Source: Setomelanomma holmii | Taxonomy: Eukaryota > Ascomycota > Dothideomycetes > Pleosporales > Phaeosphaeriaceae | Assembly (NCBI GenBank): GCA_010015745.1 | Contig: ML978238.1 | Coordinates: 1-64,000, forward strand | Length of the DNA stretch: 64,000 nt | Direction of reading: 5' to 3' | Shown here: positions 9,533 to 20,084 of the stretch, piece by piece | Numbering within the stretch: position 1 is the first letter of the stretch | Layout of the letters: each line of letters starts with the position of its first letter | Notes under the pieces: generated by a model | The model's input: the letters and a program-made list of their open reading frames with translations, nothing else | The model's database searches: none | Told to the model about the DNA's origin: nothing | Translations under genes and position numbers: made by a program

Positions 9533-12500
9533 CTATCGCGCAATTCTCAACCCTCCGCTCTTCCTCCCACTTTGTCTCCTCATGCTCTCCAGCTTCTGTT
9601 TCAACTGATCGTGGATTTTGCGGTTCTGTGCCCAGCCTTCGCTCAGCTTCTGCATTCGAATTGCAGCAATAACTGCTAGGGCTGCGGACTTCAATTTGGG
9701 CCGGCGCTCGTGGATGGTGATGTCGGGTGTGATACCCATTTGGGAGATGAGGTTGAGATCTTGTTGATTGCTGGTGTGGTGTTAGACATGTATTTCATGG
9801 GGTGAGGCTGGAGGGAACGTACCATTCGCTGTACACCTGAATCTGCATGAGGAAGAAGCGCTTCTGATAGCCAAGAGCCTCACGGAAGCCTTCGGCACGG
9901 CTACATCGAGCCCGAAGGTACTGAATCTGCTTGGCAAGACCATTGATCTCCTTGATGTGCCGTTTCGTCAACGCTTCGGCTTGCTCATCCAGATCGATGG
10001 CATCTTGGTGAGCCTTTTGCTGTATTGATTTCGAAGATGCTTGAAGGAGCCGCAGCGATGACTCCTTGTCCCGCAATTGAGATTCGAGGTCACGCAGTTG
10101 CTGTTGGAGGGCCGATTGCTGATCTCTTTGTGCCGCCTTTGCTTCGTTCTGGAGCTTACGATGTTGCGCATCCTTCTCCCGCATCCGCGACTCGAGGTCG
10201 CGAATCTTGTTCTCAAGCGCCGCCTTCTGTTCGCGCTGGGCAGCTCGTGTTTCGGACTGCATGGTTGAGCTTTGGGTCTCCTTTTCCCGAATCATCGACT
10301 CCAGAAGGGAGATCTTCTCCTCGAGAGATGCCTTCTCTTCATTAGTTTCGTCGAGTTGCTCAATCATCAAGTCCAATTCGTCCTCCACATCTTGTTTCTC
10401 CCGACGGGCCGTGTCGCGAAGATCCTCGAGCGCTTCAAGTCGTTCCTCGGCTAGTTGCTGTAGTCGCTCAACCTCGCCCTTCTGTGCGTTGAGCTCATCT
10501 CGGAGGCTCTCAAGCTCATCATCGCGCTTGCGAACAAGGTCCTGCATGACATCAAGCTGAGTACCAGGCTCATTAGCGTGGTCCCTCAAGGCGTCAAGCT
10601 CGGCGTCTCGATCAGATATGCTTCGTCTTGCCGTGTCCAACTCTCGGGTTCGATCGCCCAAGTCACTCTTGAGCTGCTTAAGCTCCGCGAGTGCTGCTTC
10701 TTGGGTATCGATCTTCTTTTGCAAACTCGACAGCTCGCGCTCCCGAGATTGTAGCGAGGCTTGCACAGCTATTAGATCGCGGGACAGGGCATCGCGCTCC
10801 CGTGTGATTTTCTGTAGCGCCTCAATTTGAGTGTCCTTGCCTGACATAGTGGAGCGCAAGTTGCGCATCTCGCGTTCCACGTCATCTCTTTCTTTCCGCA
10901 GGTTAGCGACCAAAGAGTCCCGGTCATTGTTGCCTTTGCGCAAGGCGTCGACTTGCTCATCCTTGCTTGACATCTTTGAGATGAGATTGTCCCGCTCACG
11001 TTTGAACCCGTCCAGTTCGCGTGACAGGGCGTCTCGTTCCCGAGTGGCCTTGTTCAGCGCCTCAACCTGAGCATCCTTGCTGGTAAGATTTGCGCGGAGG
11101 CCGGTAATCTCCTGTGTAGCATCGTCACGCTCTCGTCGCACCGTGTCTAGGCTATTGAGCTCGCGGTCCTTCTGGCTTATGGCCTGTCGAAGCTGTTTGA
11201 CTTGCTGTTCGTACGAGGAAACGTCGCGTTGAAAGCGTGTGATTTGCTGCACGGCATCTTGCAGTTGCTTGCGGTAATCATCAAGCTGATCAGCCTTCGC
11301 CTCTGCGGCATCCACTCGAGATTGCAGCAACTCGATTTCGACGCCCTTCTCGCGGGTGGTCTCGACAACCATTTGGCGAGCGTCATTCGCGGACTGTTGA
11401 GCAAGCTGAACTTGCCCATCGCCCTGAGATTCAGCAAGCTGCAAGCGCTCTTGCATTGCCTCCATCTCGGCTTCTTTATCGGTCTGGATAGTCTGCATAC
11501 GGCGTTGGAGCTCCTTGATATCCGCGTCCTTCTCGCGTTCGGTGGATCGGAGGCGTTCTTCAACAACAGATACCTCGTGGCGCTTCTGATTTTCCGCTGC
11601 CTCGAGCTCGCGTTCCGCCTCGTCAAGTTGCTGTTCTAGCTCGCGTATCTCCTGGTCCTTGCCGTCTGCAGCGGAGTCAAGTTTGGTCTGAAGAGCCTCG
11701 AGCTCGGCATCTTTCGTACGCTCGATTGAGCGCAGCTGGTCTTCTAGATCCTTGATCTTCTCGCTCTGCTCCTCCACTTGTCGCTCCTTCTCTGCGAATT
11801 CGGTCGACTGTGCTTCTTGAAGCGAGCGCAGCTGTTCTTCAAGATCAGCGATCTTCTCGGCTTGCTCTTTTAGTTGCCTTTCCTTTTCCTCGAGTTCTTC
11901 CGATTGTGACCCCTGCGCATTCTGCACCTTCCTCTCCAGCTCCTCAATCTGCTCCTCGTGCTCGTCAAGCAGTTGGTCTCGGCGTGATACCTCTGCCTGC
12001 GCGCTTTCCAGCTCTGCGCTGACCTTCTCCAGTTCGTCCTCGGTGCTACGCGCCTCGTCTAGCTTTTCTTCCAAGCGCTCAATTTCTGCAGCACGGTCTT
12101 CGGCCAGCCGTCGGAGCTCGTCCATTTCTTCGCGCATGCCCTCGTCAGCATGCCGTTTCTTTACCTTCTCCGCGTATTCCTTGAGTTGCTGCTTGTACGT
12201 TTCGAGTTCTCGTTCGGCGGCTTTGAGGTCTTTCGAGTACTGCTTGATGTCGCGCGACATGGTGACCTTCTCGGATTTGAGGTTTATGTTCTCCTCAAGG
12301 GCTTTGATGTTGAACTCGGGTCCCATCTTCTGCAGGTTCTCTTCGAGAAAGTGAATTTTGAGTTTGAGGCCGAAGTTTTCCTTGTCAATCTGTTCGAGGC
12401 GCTGCGACACGCGTTAGCTCTTCCATGCCCAACATGATCTTGCAACATGTGAAGCGCGTTCGTCCCACAGGGGCATGCACTTACAGCTTCCTGCTCCCTC

Positions 12501-12985
12501 AGAGTGAGCACATTGCCGTTACCGCTGTCCATCTCACCCTCGCCTCGTCTGGGTAGCGCCATGGGCGTGCTCATAGCACTGGAGCTGGGGTCTGGCACCG
12601 GTGTGCGGCCATCGACTGAGTCGGCGAAAGAGCTCGATTGCACGTCGAATGTGCTGGCCTCCGGTAGCGGTGAGTTGCTCATACGAAATCCAGGCTTGAG
12701 GGCAGCGGGTGTCGTGAGCTTGTCCTTCATCAGCCCATGGACCTGTCGCGTCCTGTTCGCAATTGCGCTCTTCAACACGGGCGTGAACTCGTTCCTGGCA
12801 TTCGCGTTCTTCATCGTAGCAAGAGGATTCCGGGGTGTCCGCGCGCCTCCCATCTGCTTGAATAGATTGTCACGGCCTGCTGGTTCCCGGAACGATTCTT
12901 CTCTGCTGAAGGAGAGCTCTGTCTGGTAGTCTAGACGCGTCGCGTCGCCGACGTCGGTGCGTGGGGTTGCGGGAATATGCGCCAT
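9533..12985 (-). CDS. Spindle-pole-body coiled-coil protein with CM1 and PACT domains (PcpA/Pcp1 type)
   Basis: Exons 12985-12485, 12401-9823 and 9770-9533 join to 1105 residues. The first 160 residues are disordered and Ser/Pro-rich. Across the first intron (GTAAGT donor) the join gives LREQEA followed by RLEQIDKENFGLKLKIHFLEE, the CM1 (Cnn_1N) motif that recruits and activates the gamma-tubulin complex. Next comes about 800 residues of almost unbroken coiled coil (E/K/R/Q-rich heptads with repeated DxxREL-type blocks). The second intron (9771-9822, GTACGT donor, CTAAC branch site) splits the PACT region: KQIQYLRARCSRAEGFREAL, then NQQDLNLISQMGI, then LKSAALAVIAAIRMQKL. PACT targets pericentrin-like proteins to centrosomes or spindle pole bodies. 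CM1 plus PACT and the length match S. pombe Pcp1 and A. nidulans PcpA rather than Mto1/ApsB. The start at 12985 (MAHIPATPRT) has a good context. Confidence 0.92.
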
Positions 12986-13367
12986 GGTAGCTATGTCCTC
13001 TATAAACGCATAAGTGAGGGACGAGTAGAATGGACGGCGTGCACACCTCAAGAGCTCGAGGCGCTGCTCTGCGTTGTCTTGGTGGGTCCATGTTTGGAAA
13101 GTAAACAGACGGTAACGCATGGGCCACTCCGCACGATGATCGCGCTAGCCGGAAGGAGCTACCCGGAAAACGTCCGCAGCAGCCAGTCACGTTTCGACTT
13201 CGCCGCCTAAACAACAAACTTACCGACATTTCCTCTTTGTCCTTTCGCTGGGCTTGTCGGTGCTAGAACAGGATGTCTCAATTATCCTGAGCCGCTAGCG
13301 AGCATATCTTGTGCCGTAATCCGGCTGGAGCGGCACCTTAAGAACACATCGTGATTTCTGACTCAGA
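12986..13367. promoter_or_regulatory. Divergent promoter between PcpA-type and Sgt1/Ecd genes
   Basis: A 382-bp gap between two genes transcribed away from each other, so it must contain both promoters. I see no TATA box that I would trust and no clear operator. Confidence 0.45.
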
Positions 13368-15356
13368 ATGGACTTCCCAAAGGACGACCTGAAATGGTTT
13401 GGTGAGGGATTTGACGGCTTCCCAAAGAAACTTCCGGAGGACGTGGTTGAATACATCATCTATGTCATCGACACAAAGCTATCTGACGTCCAGACAAGAG
13501 AACGCCTGCAGGCCTTTCAGCGCTCCCTCCATCAGCTCGAGAAGAAGTTCCTGAAAGACTACATATGGCAACGCGAATCTCTCTGCCTGAATCTCGTGCG
13601 GGAGGAGGGCCGATGGTTCCTGAAAGGACGCACAAACTTCGGCGACAGCGTGGCAGATGAGTGGCTCATTGTTTGGTTGTTGCGAGAGTTGAGCAAGGAG
13701 TTCAGAGATGCTTGGATACGCGTGTACGACACAGACGGAGAGTTCCTGCTGATAGAAGCTGCTAATGCGCTACCGAAGTGGCTGAACCCCGAAGTCGCGG
13801 AGAACAGAGTCTGGATCAACAGCCACCGCTTACTGGTAATACCTCTGGGCAGAGAAGAGACAGACCCGGCACCTCTAGCGTTGAAGACAGCTCTAGCCAT
13901 TTTGGACGATACGCCAGCTCGACCACAGCACTATCCCAAAGTCGAGAAAGAAGCGTTTCATCGGTTGGACAGCTATCCAGCTGCCATAGCAGAAAATCAG
14001 CATCACGCCACACTTCCGCTTCCTCGCAAGGTTGCACACATTCTGCACATCAATCCTTCATACATCGCTCCTGTTGTCGAGGCTTTCTATCTCCGTGACC
14101 CGATCTCAATACGACTTTTGCAACCAGGAAAATCCAAGATACCACTGATCTTCCCTCCAGAAGACTTCGTACACGTAAGCGTGCGCTTCACGAAGGTGCT
14201 CTATGCGCAACTACTTGGTCAGCAATGGAGCCCGCCACCGCCTTGGGATACCGCATTAGAAAAGCTCATCGAGAATGGCACTGCTGCCGAAAAGGCTGAG
14301 ATAGGTGTCAAGGTTGCGGCAGGTATGCAAATGCTCCTCGCACACTCGCTGTTTGCATCCAACAAGCCTGTTCGAGAAGTCAATCTTCTGCTTGAGGACT
14401 TGGAGAATGGGGACGACACCCTCCCGACAGATGAGGAGACATCAGCATGGCCAAGCCGGGATGATGATGAGAGCTGGCTCAACATTGATTTCACCGAGTT
14501 CGAGAAGGAACTGGCAGGGAAAGGTGGCGGTGATAGTAACGGATTCGGCGATAAGGGCGCGCAAGAGAATCTGAAGAAGATGGTCGAGCGCTTCAATGCA
14601 TTCCTTGCCGACGATGAAGCAGATCACAAAGGGGCTTTTGAGCTAGATCCGATGGACGTCGACGACGACTCGGATGCTGGCCAAAGGGAATGGGACGATC
14701 CTGAGACGGACGAGTCTGAAGTAGAGAACCGCGAAACGATCGCGGATCCATCTGCGGGCTCTACTCAGCCATCAGACGAACCGAAAGAGGGAGTCAAACC
14801 TGATGCTGAGGGTAAAGATAAAGATGCATCAGCAGCAGAGGACAGCGAAGATGAGGAAGCTGATGCTGAGTATGCTGAGTACGAAGCTGTCTACGAGCAA
14901 TTTATGACACTGTCAGCCGCAGAGAAAGCCCTGCTAACTGACGAAGCCCGTGCACTTGCACTCGAGCAAGATGCAGAACAAGAGGAAGACGAGGAGATCA
15001 AGAAGTTGACGGAAGCGATGGAGGCAGAGCTTTTCGGTCACGGTGCGCTCAACCTCAACGCAAAGCCGGACAGAGTGCATGGCAAGGGACTGCTTAGCGA
15101 CTCAAAAGGAAAGGGGAAAGCCAAGCTCGAAGAAATCGACGAGCAGGGCGACAGCGGGGAAGACGACGAAGACGATGATTTGCTGGACGAGGACTACAAC
15201 TTGGCAGACAACATGCTCAAGGCGTTCAAGGGACAGGCTGGCTTGGCTGGTCCGGCAGGAAATATGATGAAGGCAATGGGCGTGCAGTTTCCAAGAGACG
15301 CAGATGATGAGATTCGGGGCGGGGAGACATATGGTAAAGGCAAAGGAAAGGCCTGA
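13368..15356 (+). CDS. Ecdysoneless (ECD)/fungal Sgt1 family protein
   Basis: Intronless frame of 662 residues. The N-terminal third has the SGT1/ECD family pattern: a start with DDLKWFGEGFDGFPKKLPED, then FLKDYIWQRESLCLNLV, GRTNFGDSVADEWLIVWLL, and DGEFLLIEAANALPKWLNPE leading to NRVWI. Family members (human ECD, S. pombe Sgt1, unrelated to the Hsp90 co-chaperone of the same name) act in pre-mRNA splicing and transcription and partner with the U5/PRP8 assembly machinery. Residues about 350-600 are very acidic with Asp/Glu runs; the tail (about 600-662) returns to the conserved DYNLADNMLKAFKGQAG-type segment. It is convergent with the Cys-rich gene 149 bp downstream. Confidence 0.9.
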   Translation: MDFPKDDLKWFGEGFDGFPKKLPEDVVEYIIYVIDTKLSDVQTRERLQAFQRSLHQLEKKFLKDYIWQRESLCLNLVREEGRWFLKGRTNFGDSVADEWLIVWLLRELSKEFRDAWIRVYDTDGEFLLIEAANALPKWLNPEVAENRVWINSHRLLVIPLGREETDPAPLALKTALAILDDTPARPQHYPKVEKEAFHRLDSYPAAIAENQHHATLPLPRKVAHILHINPSYIAPVVEAFYLRDPISIRLLQPGKSKIPLIFPPEDFVHVSVRFTKVLYAQLLGQQWSPPPPWDTALEKLIENGTAAEKAEIGVKVAAGMQMLLAHSLFASNKPVREVNLLLEDLENGDDTLPTDEETSAWPSRDDDESWLNIDFTEFEKELAGKGGGDSNGFGDKGAQENLKKMVERFNAFLADDEADHKGAFELDPMDVDDDSDAGQREWDDPETDESEVENRETIADPSAGSTQPSDEPKEGVKPDAEGKDKDASAAEDSEDEEADAEYAEYEAVYEQFMTLSAAEKALLTDEARALALEQDAEQEEDEEIKKLTEAMEAELFGHGALNLNAKPDRVHGKGLLSDSKGKGKAKLEEIDEQGDSGEDDEDDDLLDEDYNLADNMLKAFKGQAGLAGPAGNMMKAMGVQFPRDADDEIRGGETYGKGKGKA

Positions 15357-15505
15357 TGAGAATGCGCAATGCTACCAGGACTGTCTGACGTGCTCATTGG
15401 AAGGACGTCTACTACCTCACATGATCCGGCCTGAGGTCTTTCTATTAGCCACCGTCCTCTGCCTTCGTCTCCCGCATCGTAGACAATCAGAACCCGCGCT
15501 TCTCC

Positions 15506-16273
15506 TCAGCCTACCGCCGCGTATATCCTTAAGAGCTTGCAATGCAGGCAAACATCTACATGCCGCACCAGATCCCCATCCTTGCCGCACTGACCGCACC
15601 TTCCATCCACATGGTTCTTCCTCGCAGCTGCCAACTTTTCCAACTCTGCTTCGCGACACCGAAAGCACGCCCGGTAGCTATCGCAGACGCAGCCTTGATG
15701 CTCTGATTCGCTACTCTCCACGGCCATCGCCGCGCATTTTCCGCAGACTGGCACGCGTGCGCCCCGCGCCATGATGAGGTGTGGATCAAAAGCGCGGCTG
15801 TCCAATGCGTGGTGAGCGATGCGGCAGCCCTTGCACACATATATAACAGGATGACCTTCCGGATGCACCACGCACCTGTGCAGCTCGCCCCAGTGTCGTG
15901 CCATTCCAGGGAGCAGGCCCTGATCGCAGGCTACGCTGGGCCGTGGACGTAGCGTGCCAGGCTTTGGCGGCTCAGTATCCAGAAATTTGCGTGCGAAGGC
16001 GACGATTTTCTGCTCGATTTGTCGCGCTTGTTCTCGCTCGTTGCGCTGTTTTGACTCCCAGGCTTCCAATATGTGCGGGTGTCTGTTGGCTACGACTTCT
16101 TTCCTGAGTAGGCACGGTTCCGTGGTAACGACTCCTGCCACCTTCGCCTGCCAACATACGCGATAGAGCCCTTCCGCAGTTTCTTCGATTACTGCTTCTG
16201 GGATGGATTCGTGGTAGCGACAATCTTCCGAAGAGACTGGCACCTCGCGTACTCCCTCCTCGTGGTGGTCCAT
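15506..16273 (-). CDS. Cysteine-rich (putative zinc-binding) hypothetical protein
   Basis: Single frame of 255 residues from ATG at 16273. The first 120 residues contain a charged helical stretch (KQRNEREQARQIEQKIVAFA). The second half has six close Cys pairs: CKGC, CGKC, CVC, CFRC, CGQC and CLHC, with nearby His residues, as in a multi-zinc module. The spacing does not fit RING, PHD, FYVE or MYND exactly. I do not recognise the family; proteins of this look are common as unnamed Dothideomycete genes. It shares a 268-bp upstream region with the divergent gene at 16542. Confidence 0.75.
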   Translation of the reverse strand: MDHHEEGVREVPVSSEDCRYHESIPEAVIEETAEGLYRVCWQAKVAGVVTTEPCLLRKEVVANRHPHILEAWESKQRNEREQARQIEQKIVAFARKFLDTEPPKPGTLRPRPSVACDQGLLPGMARHWGELHRCVVHPEGHPVIYVCKGCRIAHHALDSRAFDPHLIMARGARVPVCGKCAAMAVESSESEHQGCVCDSYRACFRCREAELEKLAAARKNHVDGRCGQCGKDGDLVRHVDVCLHCKLLRIYAAVG

Positions 16274-16541
16274 GGTTGATGAGTGTAGAAGATGTGAACC
16301 GTGGTACTGGGGCTATTACTTGATTGCCAAGGTATATATCCTCACTCACCAGAGCCTCGATATCTGCATATCAACTTACCACTGTCCGCTGCAATTCACA
16401 AAGTACACTTGAGGGCTTACAGAGCGCTTCAACACAGTTAACATCTGGGAGCGTCTGCTCCCGGCCATCACGTGAGTATTACACGAGCATTCACCTCGAA
16501 TTTTCACCAATACCCGCAAGCAGTCAACACCGCCGCAAAAC
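16274..16541. promoter_or_regulatory. Divergent promoter
   Basis: 268 bp between two divergent starts (16273 minus, 16542 plus). No individual element can be named. Confidence 0.4.
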
Positions 16542-17072
16542 ATGGCAATATCAGAGCCTGAAAGCCTTCACGACACCCAATACTTCAAGAAACGCATGAA
16601 GCTTCCCCCATCCCTCCTCGACTTCGACCGGTTTGGGATACTCTACCAGCACGGAGATCTCTGCTACGTCATCTTCAATGCCCCTGCTGGGCGCAAATCC
16701 TCGGAAGGCATCCAGCGCCGATGGTTCAGGAAACACGACCTGGGCACTCACCTTACCGTCGAGTGGGATACGCTGCGTCATGTCAAGGTCGGCGACAAGG
16801 GTACCGGCGCCTCAGGCCACACCGACGAATCTGCATGGCACTACCACAGCAAGGTGCTCATGGGCTTGCGTGTTAATCTCGCGCGCGCAGCACAGGTCAT
16901 CGAGTCTTCACGCAGTCACGCAACGAAGAAGCCTAGCGAGGACCAAGTCTTGGCGGCTCTGGGTCAGGAGTTCAGTCGCATTGTGACGGCGGTGTACGGG
17001 ACGCTCAGGGTGCAGGAGAAGAAGAAGGCGAAGGAGGCTGAAGAGTTGTTCGACGAGTTCTGCGTGGCATAG
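16542..17072 (+). CDS. 176-residue hypothetical protein
   Basis: Open frame from ATG at 16542 (CAAAACATGG context). It has a globular N-terminal part (YQHGDLCYVIFNAPAGRK region, residues about 30-50, followed by RRWFRKHDLG), and a helical C-terminal part ending in a charged KKKAKEAEELFDEF segment. There is no signal peptide or membrane segment. I do not recognise the family and assign no function. Confidence 0.7.
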   Translation: MAISEPESLHDTQYFKKRMKLPPSLLDFDRFGILYQHGDLCYVIFNAPAGRKSSEGIQRRWFRKHDLGTHLTVEWDTLRHVKVGDKGTGASGHTDESAWHYHSKVLMGLRVNLARAAQVIESSRSHATKKPSEDQVLAALGQEFSRIVTAVYGTLRVQEKKKAKEAEELFDEFCVA

Positions 17073-17454
17073 AATGGTATAGCTGGCTCGAGCAGCTTCG
17101 CGGTGTTGGATTGGCTCGATGGTGTGTATTGTTAACGCGAGCTTCGATGTTTCCGCAAATACTTTATGTCTCGATACCTCATCAGACAGAAATTGGCTAA
17201 ATGTTGGGATGGCATGGCTACCTGGATTCGTAGTGATATGCACTAAGAAATGCTACTCTATGTGGCCGGCTTCACTATTCGTGTCATCCTGTCAACTTGA
17301 CTTTAGCTATTACTCCCCTCATGCTGCCCTGCGAGAGCTCTAGGCTCCGCTTGCTCCGCCAACGAAAGTCTACCGCAGACAGCTTTCTTGTCAAGACAAA
17401 CAGACGAACAATCCTTCTTCATCCATCTTCATCCGTCACCATATCCCTTATCGG
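17073..17454. other. Short gene-free stretch
   Basis: Downstream region of the 176-residue gene running into the 3' end of a broken Myb-like gene. Nothing recognisable. Confidence 0.4.
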
Positions 17455-18108
17455 CTACGCACCCGAACCACCCGGCTTCATCCAAGCATACCTCTGCTTC
17501 CCCATAGCTCTTTCCAACGCGCTGACGCCCTTCTCCCGACCTAACATCTTCGCAAACCTCTCATCATCTTTCCTCAACAGCTCCGCCCTACGCTTCTTCA
17601 CATCCTCCCGACTCTTTCCCTTGAACTTGACCGTCCTTGCGATCTCCTCATCATCAAAGCCCTTCGTCCAGAGCGATATAACCGCCTCGTCTTCATCTTG
17701 ACTCCAGATAACTTTGCCTTTGCGCGCCTACAGCGCCAACACATCGTCAGGCACCTTCTTCTCCTTCTTTAACACCTTGTAGCGATACTCGATCGTGTGA
17801 TGCCGGAATTCCTGCAACGCCAGCTTGGTCGTTCAAACGTGTGTTGAGATTCATCGCAGCAGCGATGTCTTTGGTCCCGAGTAAGCGTCGCTTTCCGTCG
17901 ATGATGGTGTGATCAAGTTCGGGGCATCCAGTCGAGATCTGTGCCGTCACATTTTTTATTGAGTGCTGCGTAGTGTTGTTGACAAGGCTGGTTGCGTACG
18001 GTCTAGTTGGTCGGCAATGGCGGACCAGGGGAGGTGGTCTTTGTCGCGGAGGCGGTGGAGGAGGCGGTTAGTGTCGGGCGTGCAGGGCTTGAGCTCGCGT
18101 GGAGACAT
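17455..18108 (-). pseudogene. Myb/SANT-like DNA-binding protein, broken
   Basis: Pieces of one protein lie in order on the minus strand but in changing frames. They are MSPRELKPCTPDTNRLLHRL with DHLPWSAIADQLDR (start 18108); CQQHYAALNKKCDGTDLDWM; ELDHTIIDGKRRLLGTKDIA; LQEFRHHTIEYRYK; and, after an in-frame TAG at 17728-17730, GKVIWSQDEDEAVISLWTKG ending in YAWMKPGGSGA at 17457. Two W-x(n)-I/W Myb/SANT-like helical units are recognisable (PWSAIADQL and IWSQDEDEAVISLW). At least three frame changes occur (near 18003, at a CCCC run at 17921-17924, near 17838) plus the stop, and none is at a plausible intron. The TAG replaces a probable CAG (one C-to-T change). The gene looks recently dead, since the amino-acid text is still clear. 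Confidence 0.8.
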
Positions 18109-18390
18109 GGTTGAGTGGCGGTGTTGAGAGTGATGAGTGAAATAGTTGAGTGGTGCGTGTGTAGTGTTGAGGTGATGCGTGTGGAGATATGGTTTGGAGT
18201 TGAGTATTTTGGGTGTGAGAAGGGCCGTTATATCGAGGTGGAGGCTATGAGAGACGTGAAAGGGGGCCATGGTGGAGAGACGGAGGGGAGGGTGGTGATG
18301 AAGGCTGTAGCTGGGCAAGCAGTGAAACTTTTGCGGGACTGGACGGAGCTGATGATGCGAAACTCGCCGAGAGGAAGAAGTCATTTCTCT

Positions 18391-18937
18391 TTACTCGCGT
18401 TGCCGGCGTCGAGAGTGTACCCGCGACTTATCCCAGCTCCTGGCGAAGACATTTTTCCATCCGTGTCCCTTCGTGACAGCTTCACCATTCCGTTCCTCTT
18501 CCTCATCCGGTCCATCAACCCACTCCACGTCTCCACCGATAACCTTGATGCCCCATCTCACCAGACCTCTTCTATCCCTGAACCAACCCAGTCTCGTCTT
18601 GACACCGCTCGTCTCCATACCCTCCACTCCTTTCTCGTGCACCATGCTCAGCAACTCGTCACTGCCTGGAACCATCACCAGGACGTCTGCCAGACATTCG
18701 ATTTGGTGTTGTATCAACGTGCTCGGACACACGGTGTGCATTGCGACGATGACGGTGATGAGAATAACGACAAGTATGAAGATGATGGCAAGCGACAGCC
18801 ATGTCGCCGTCTCATTCATCGTTAGAGCTTCGACACGTTCCGATATCGTGTCATTGCCATTGTTCGAATTTTGATACGACATACGTCCCGACTCCTTGTA
18901 CACTGCTTTATGGGACGTTTAATACTATCGATCGATT

Positions 18938-18973
<36 letters not shown>

Positions 18974-19840
18974 CTCGTACACTGCCCTCTGTGTCCTGCC
19001 AGTGCCAAGGGTCGTGGTGGCAGTGGCAACGAAGTGCTTGAAGAGCGTTTGAAATGTCTTCTCAGAATACTGAGGCAGTTTCTCCGGATCTAGGAGGAGC
19101 GTTGGGTCTTTGTTTGCGAGATAGTAGTTTGCGTACAATATGAAGTCCATATTGAGTCTCTTGTCAGGGTCCCGAACAGCATAGCGCTTGTTGGAGACAT
19201 CTTCGATGCTGCGATTATAGATGAGTCAGCTGCGGAACATGGGAGGATCGATGATGTGCGGAGCATAGAGGAGCTGGGAAGTAAACAGCGGCCCGTAACT
19301 GAGATGAGGTATTAGCACATTAAGCCTTGGAAGGATTAAGAGCGGTCACCTGATGTTTGTCATGTAGAAAGTGGACAAAGACTTGGGATACACGAGATCC
19401 CAAGCATGTTCCCAGGCTTCATCGGCAGGCTGTGGCTTCTCCAAGATTTCGGCCTCCAAATCTGACCTGATTGCTTAGGTATGGTAAGACTCGCGTTGGC
19501 GTTCTCAATGACTGGAATACAATTAAGAATGGCCATTTTCGGCTGCTCGGTGAAGTATAGAAGTGTTTCGTTGTTGAAGGCAGCGTTGCCGAAATGCTGG
19601 TTGGCAATCGGGGTTCTCCCGTCAATGACGGTCGAGGATGTGGGTCCAACAATCCACTTGATTGTAAAGTTCTGAGACCAGATACGCGGCTCTCTCAGCG
19701 ACGAGCGACCTGGTGTCTGATAGTGATGCGAAGATATCCAGGGACATGGATGGTAGCTAGACAAGACTGGCTAATATCGATCGCAGGTGCACTAGAAGTT
19801 AGTTGCGATTTGAGGTCAAACACTGGCGGTAACCCTAATT
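18391..19840 (-). pseudogene. DUF3433-like fungal membrane protein, broken by insertion and frameshifts
   Basis: The minus strand holds ordered fragments of the C-terminal half of a DUF3433-type membrane protein. These are PPVFDLKSQL, SCLATIHVPGYLR, NFTIKWIVGPTSSTVIDGRT with LLYFTEQPKMAILNCIPVIE, AEILEKPQPADEAWEHAWDL, a plausible intron (about 19300-19350), YGPLFTSQLLYAPHII, NMDFILYANYYLANKDPTLL, then ATWLSLAIIFILVVILITVI (a transmembrane helix) and LADVLVMVPGSDELLSMV with RLGWFRDRRGLVRWG. Lesions: two frame changes in 19660-19740, one near 19455, an in-frame TGA near 19230, and a 79-bp insertion flanked by direct repeats at 18893-18906 and 18972-18985. Taking the insertion out makes the frames on its two sides continuous. 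The N-terminal half is missing or unrecognisable upstream. The family name is from memory of its conserved C-terminal block; function unknown. Confidence 0.75.
18938..18973. repeat. (AATC)9 microsatellite
   Basis: Nine perfect copies of a four-base unit. It lies inside the 79-bp insertion in the DUF3433-like gene. Confidence 0.95.
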
Positions 19841-20084
19841 AGTATGCATTGAGCCTGGAAGCGCAAGACCTGAATACCAGGAAAGTTAATGAGATTTCAA
19901 GATACTCAGCATATTCCCGTAGTCCAGGATGGCGCGTCAATCTGAGAGGCAAGAAACCCGCATAATATGATACATGTCCGCACATGACATCACCAATCGC
20001 TCGTAGGTCAATGTGTTCTCCTTCCTTTTCGCAGTGTTGTCCTGCCCAGTCTCCACTGACGTAGTCTCAATTTGGTATCATCTT

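Noticed and set aside
10025..12437. Several long plus-strand frames opposite the coiled-coil gene
   Set aside because: They are Ser/Arg- or Leu-rich mirror frames of Glu/Lys/Gln-rich heptad repeats on the minus strand.
18391..18882. Considered as an independent small single-pass membrane protein gene
   Set aside because: Its sequence is the C-terminal end of the DUF3433-like gene, and it becomes continuous in frame with the upstream fragment when the 79-bp insertion is removed.
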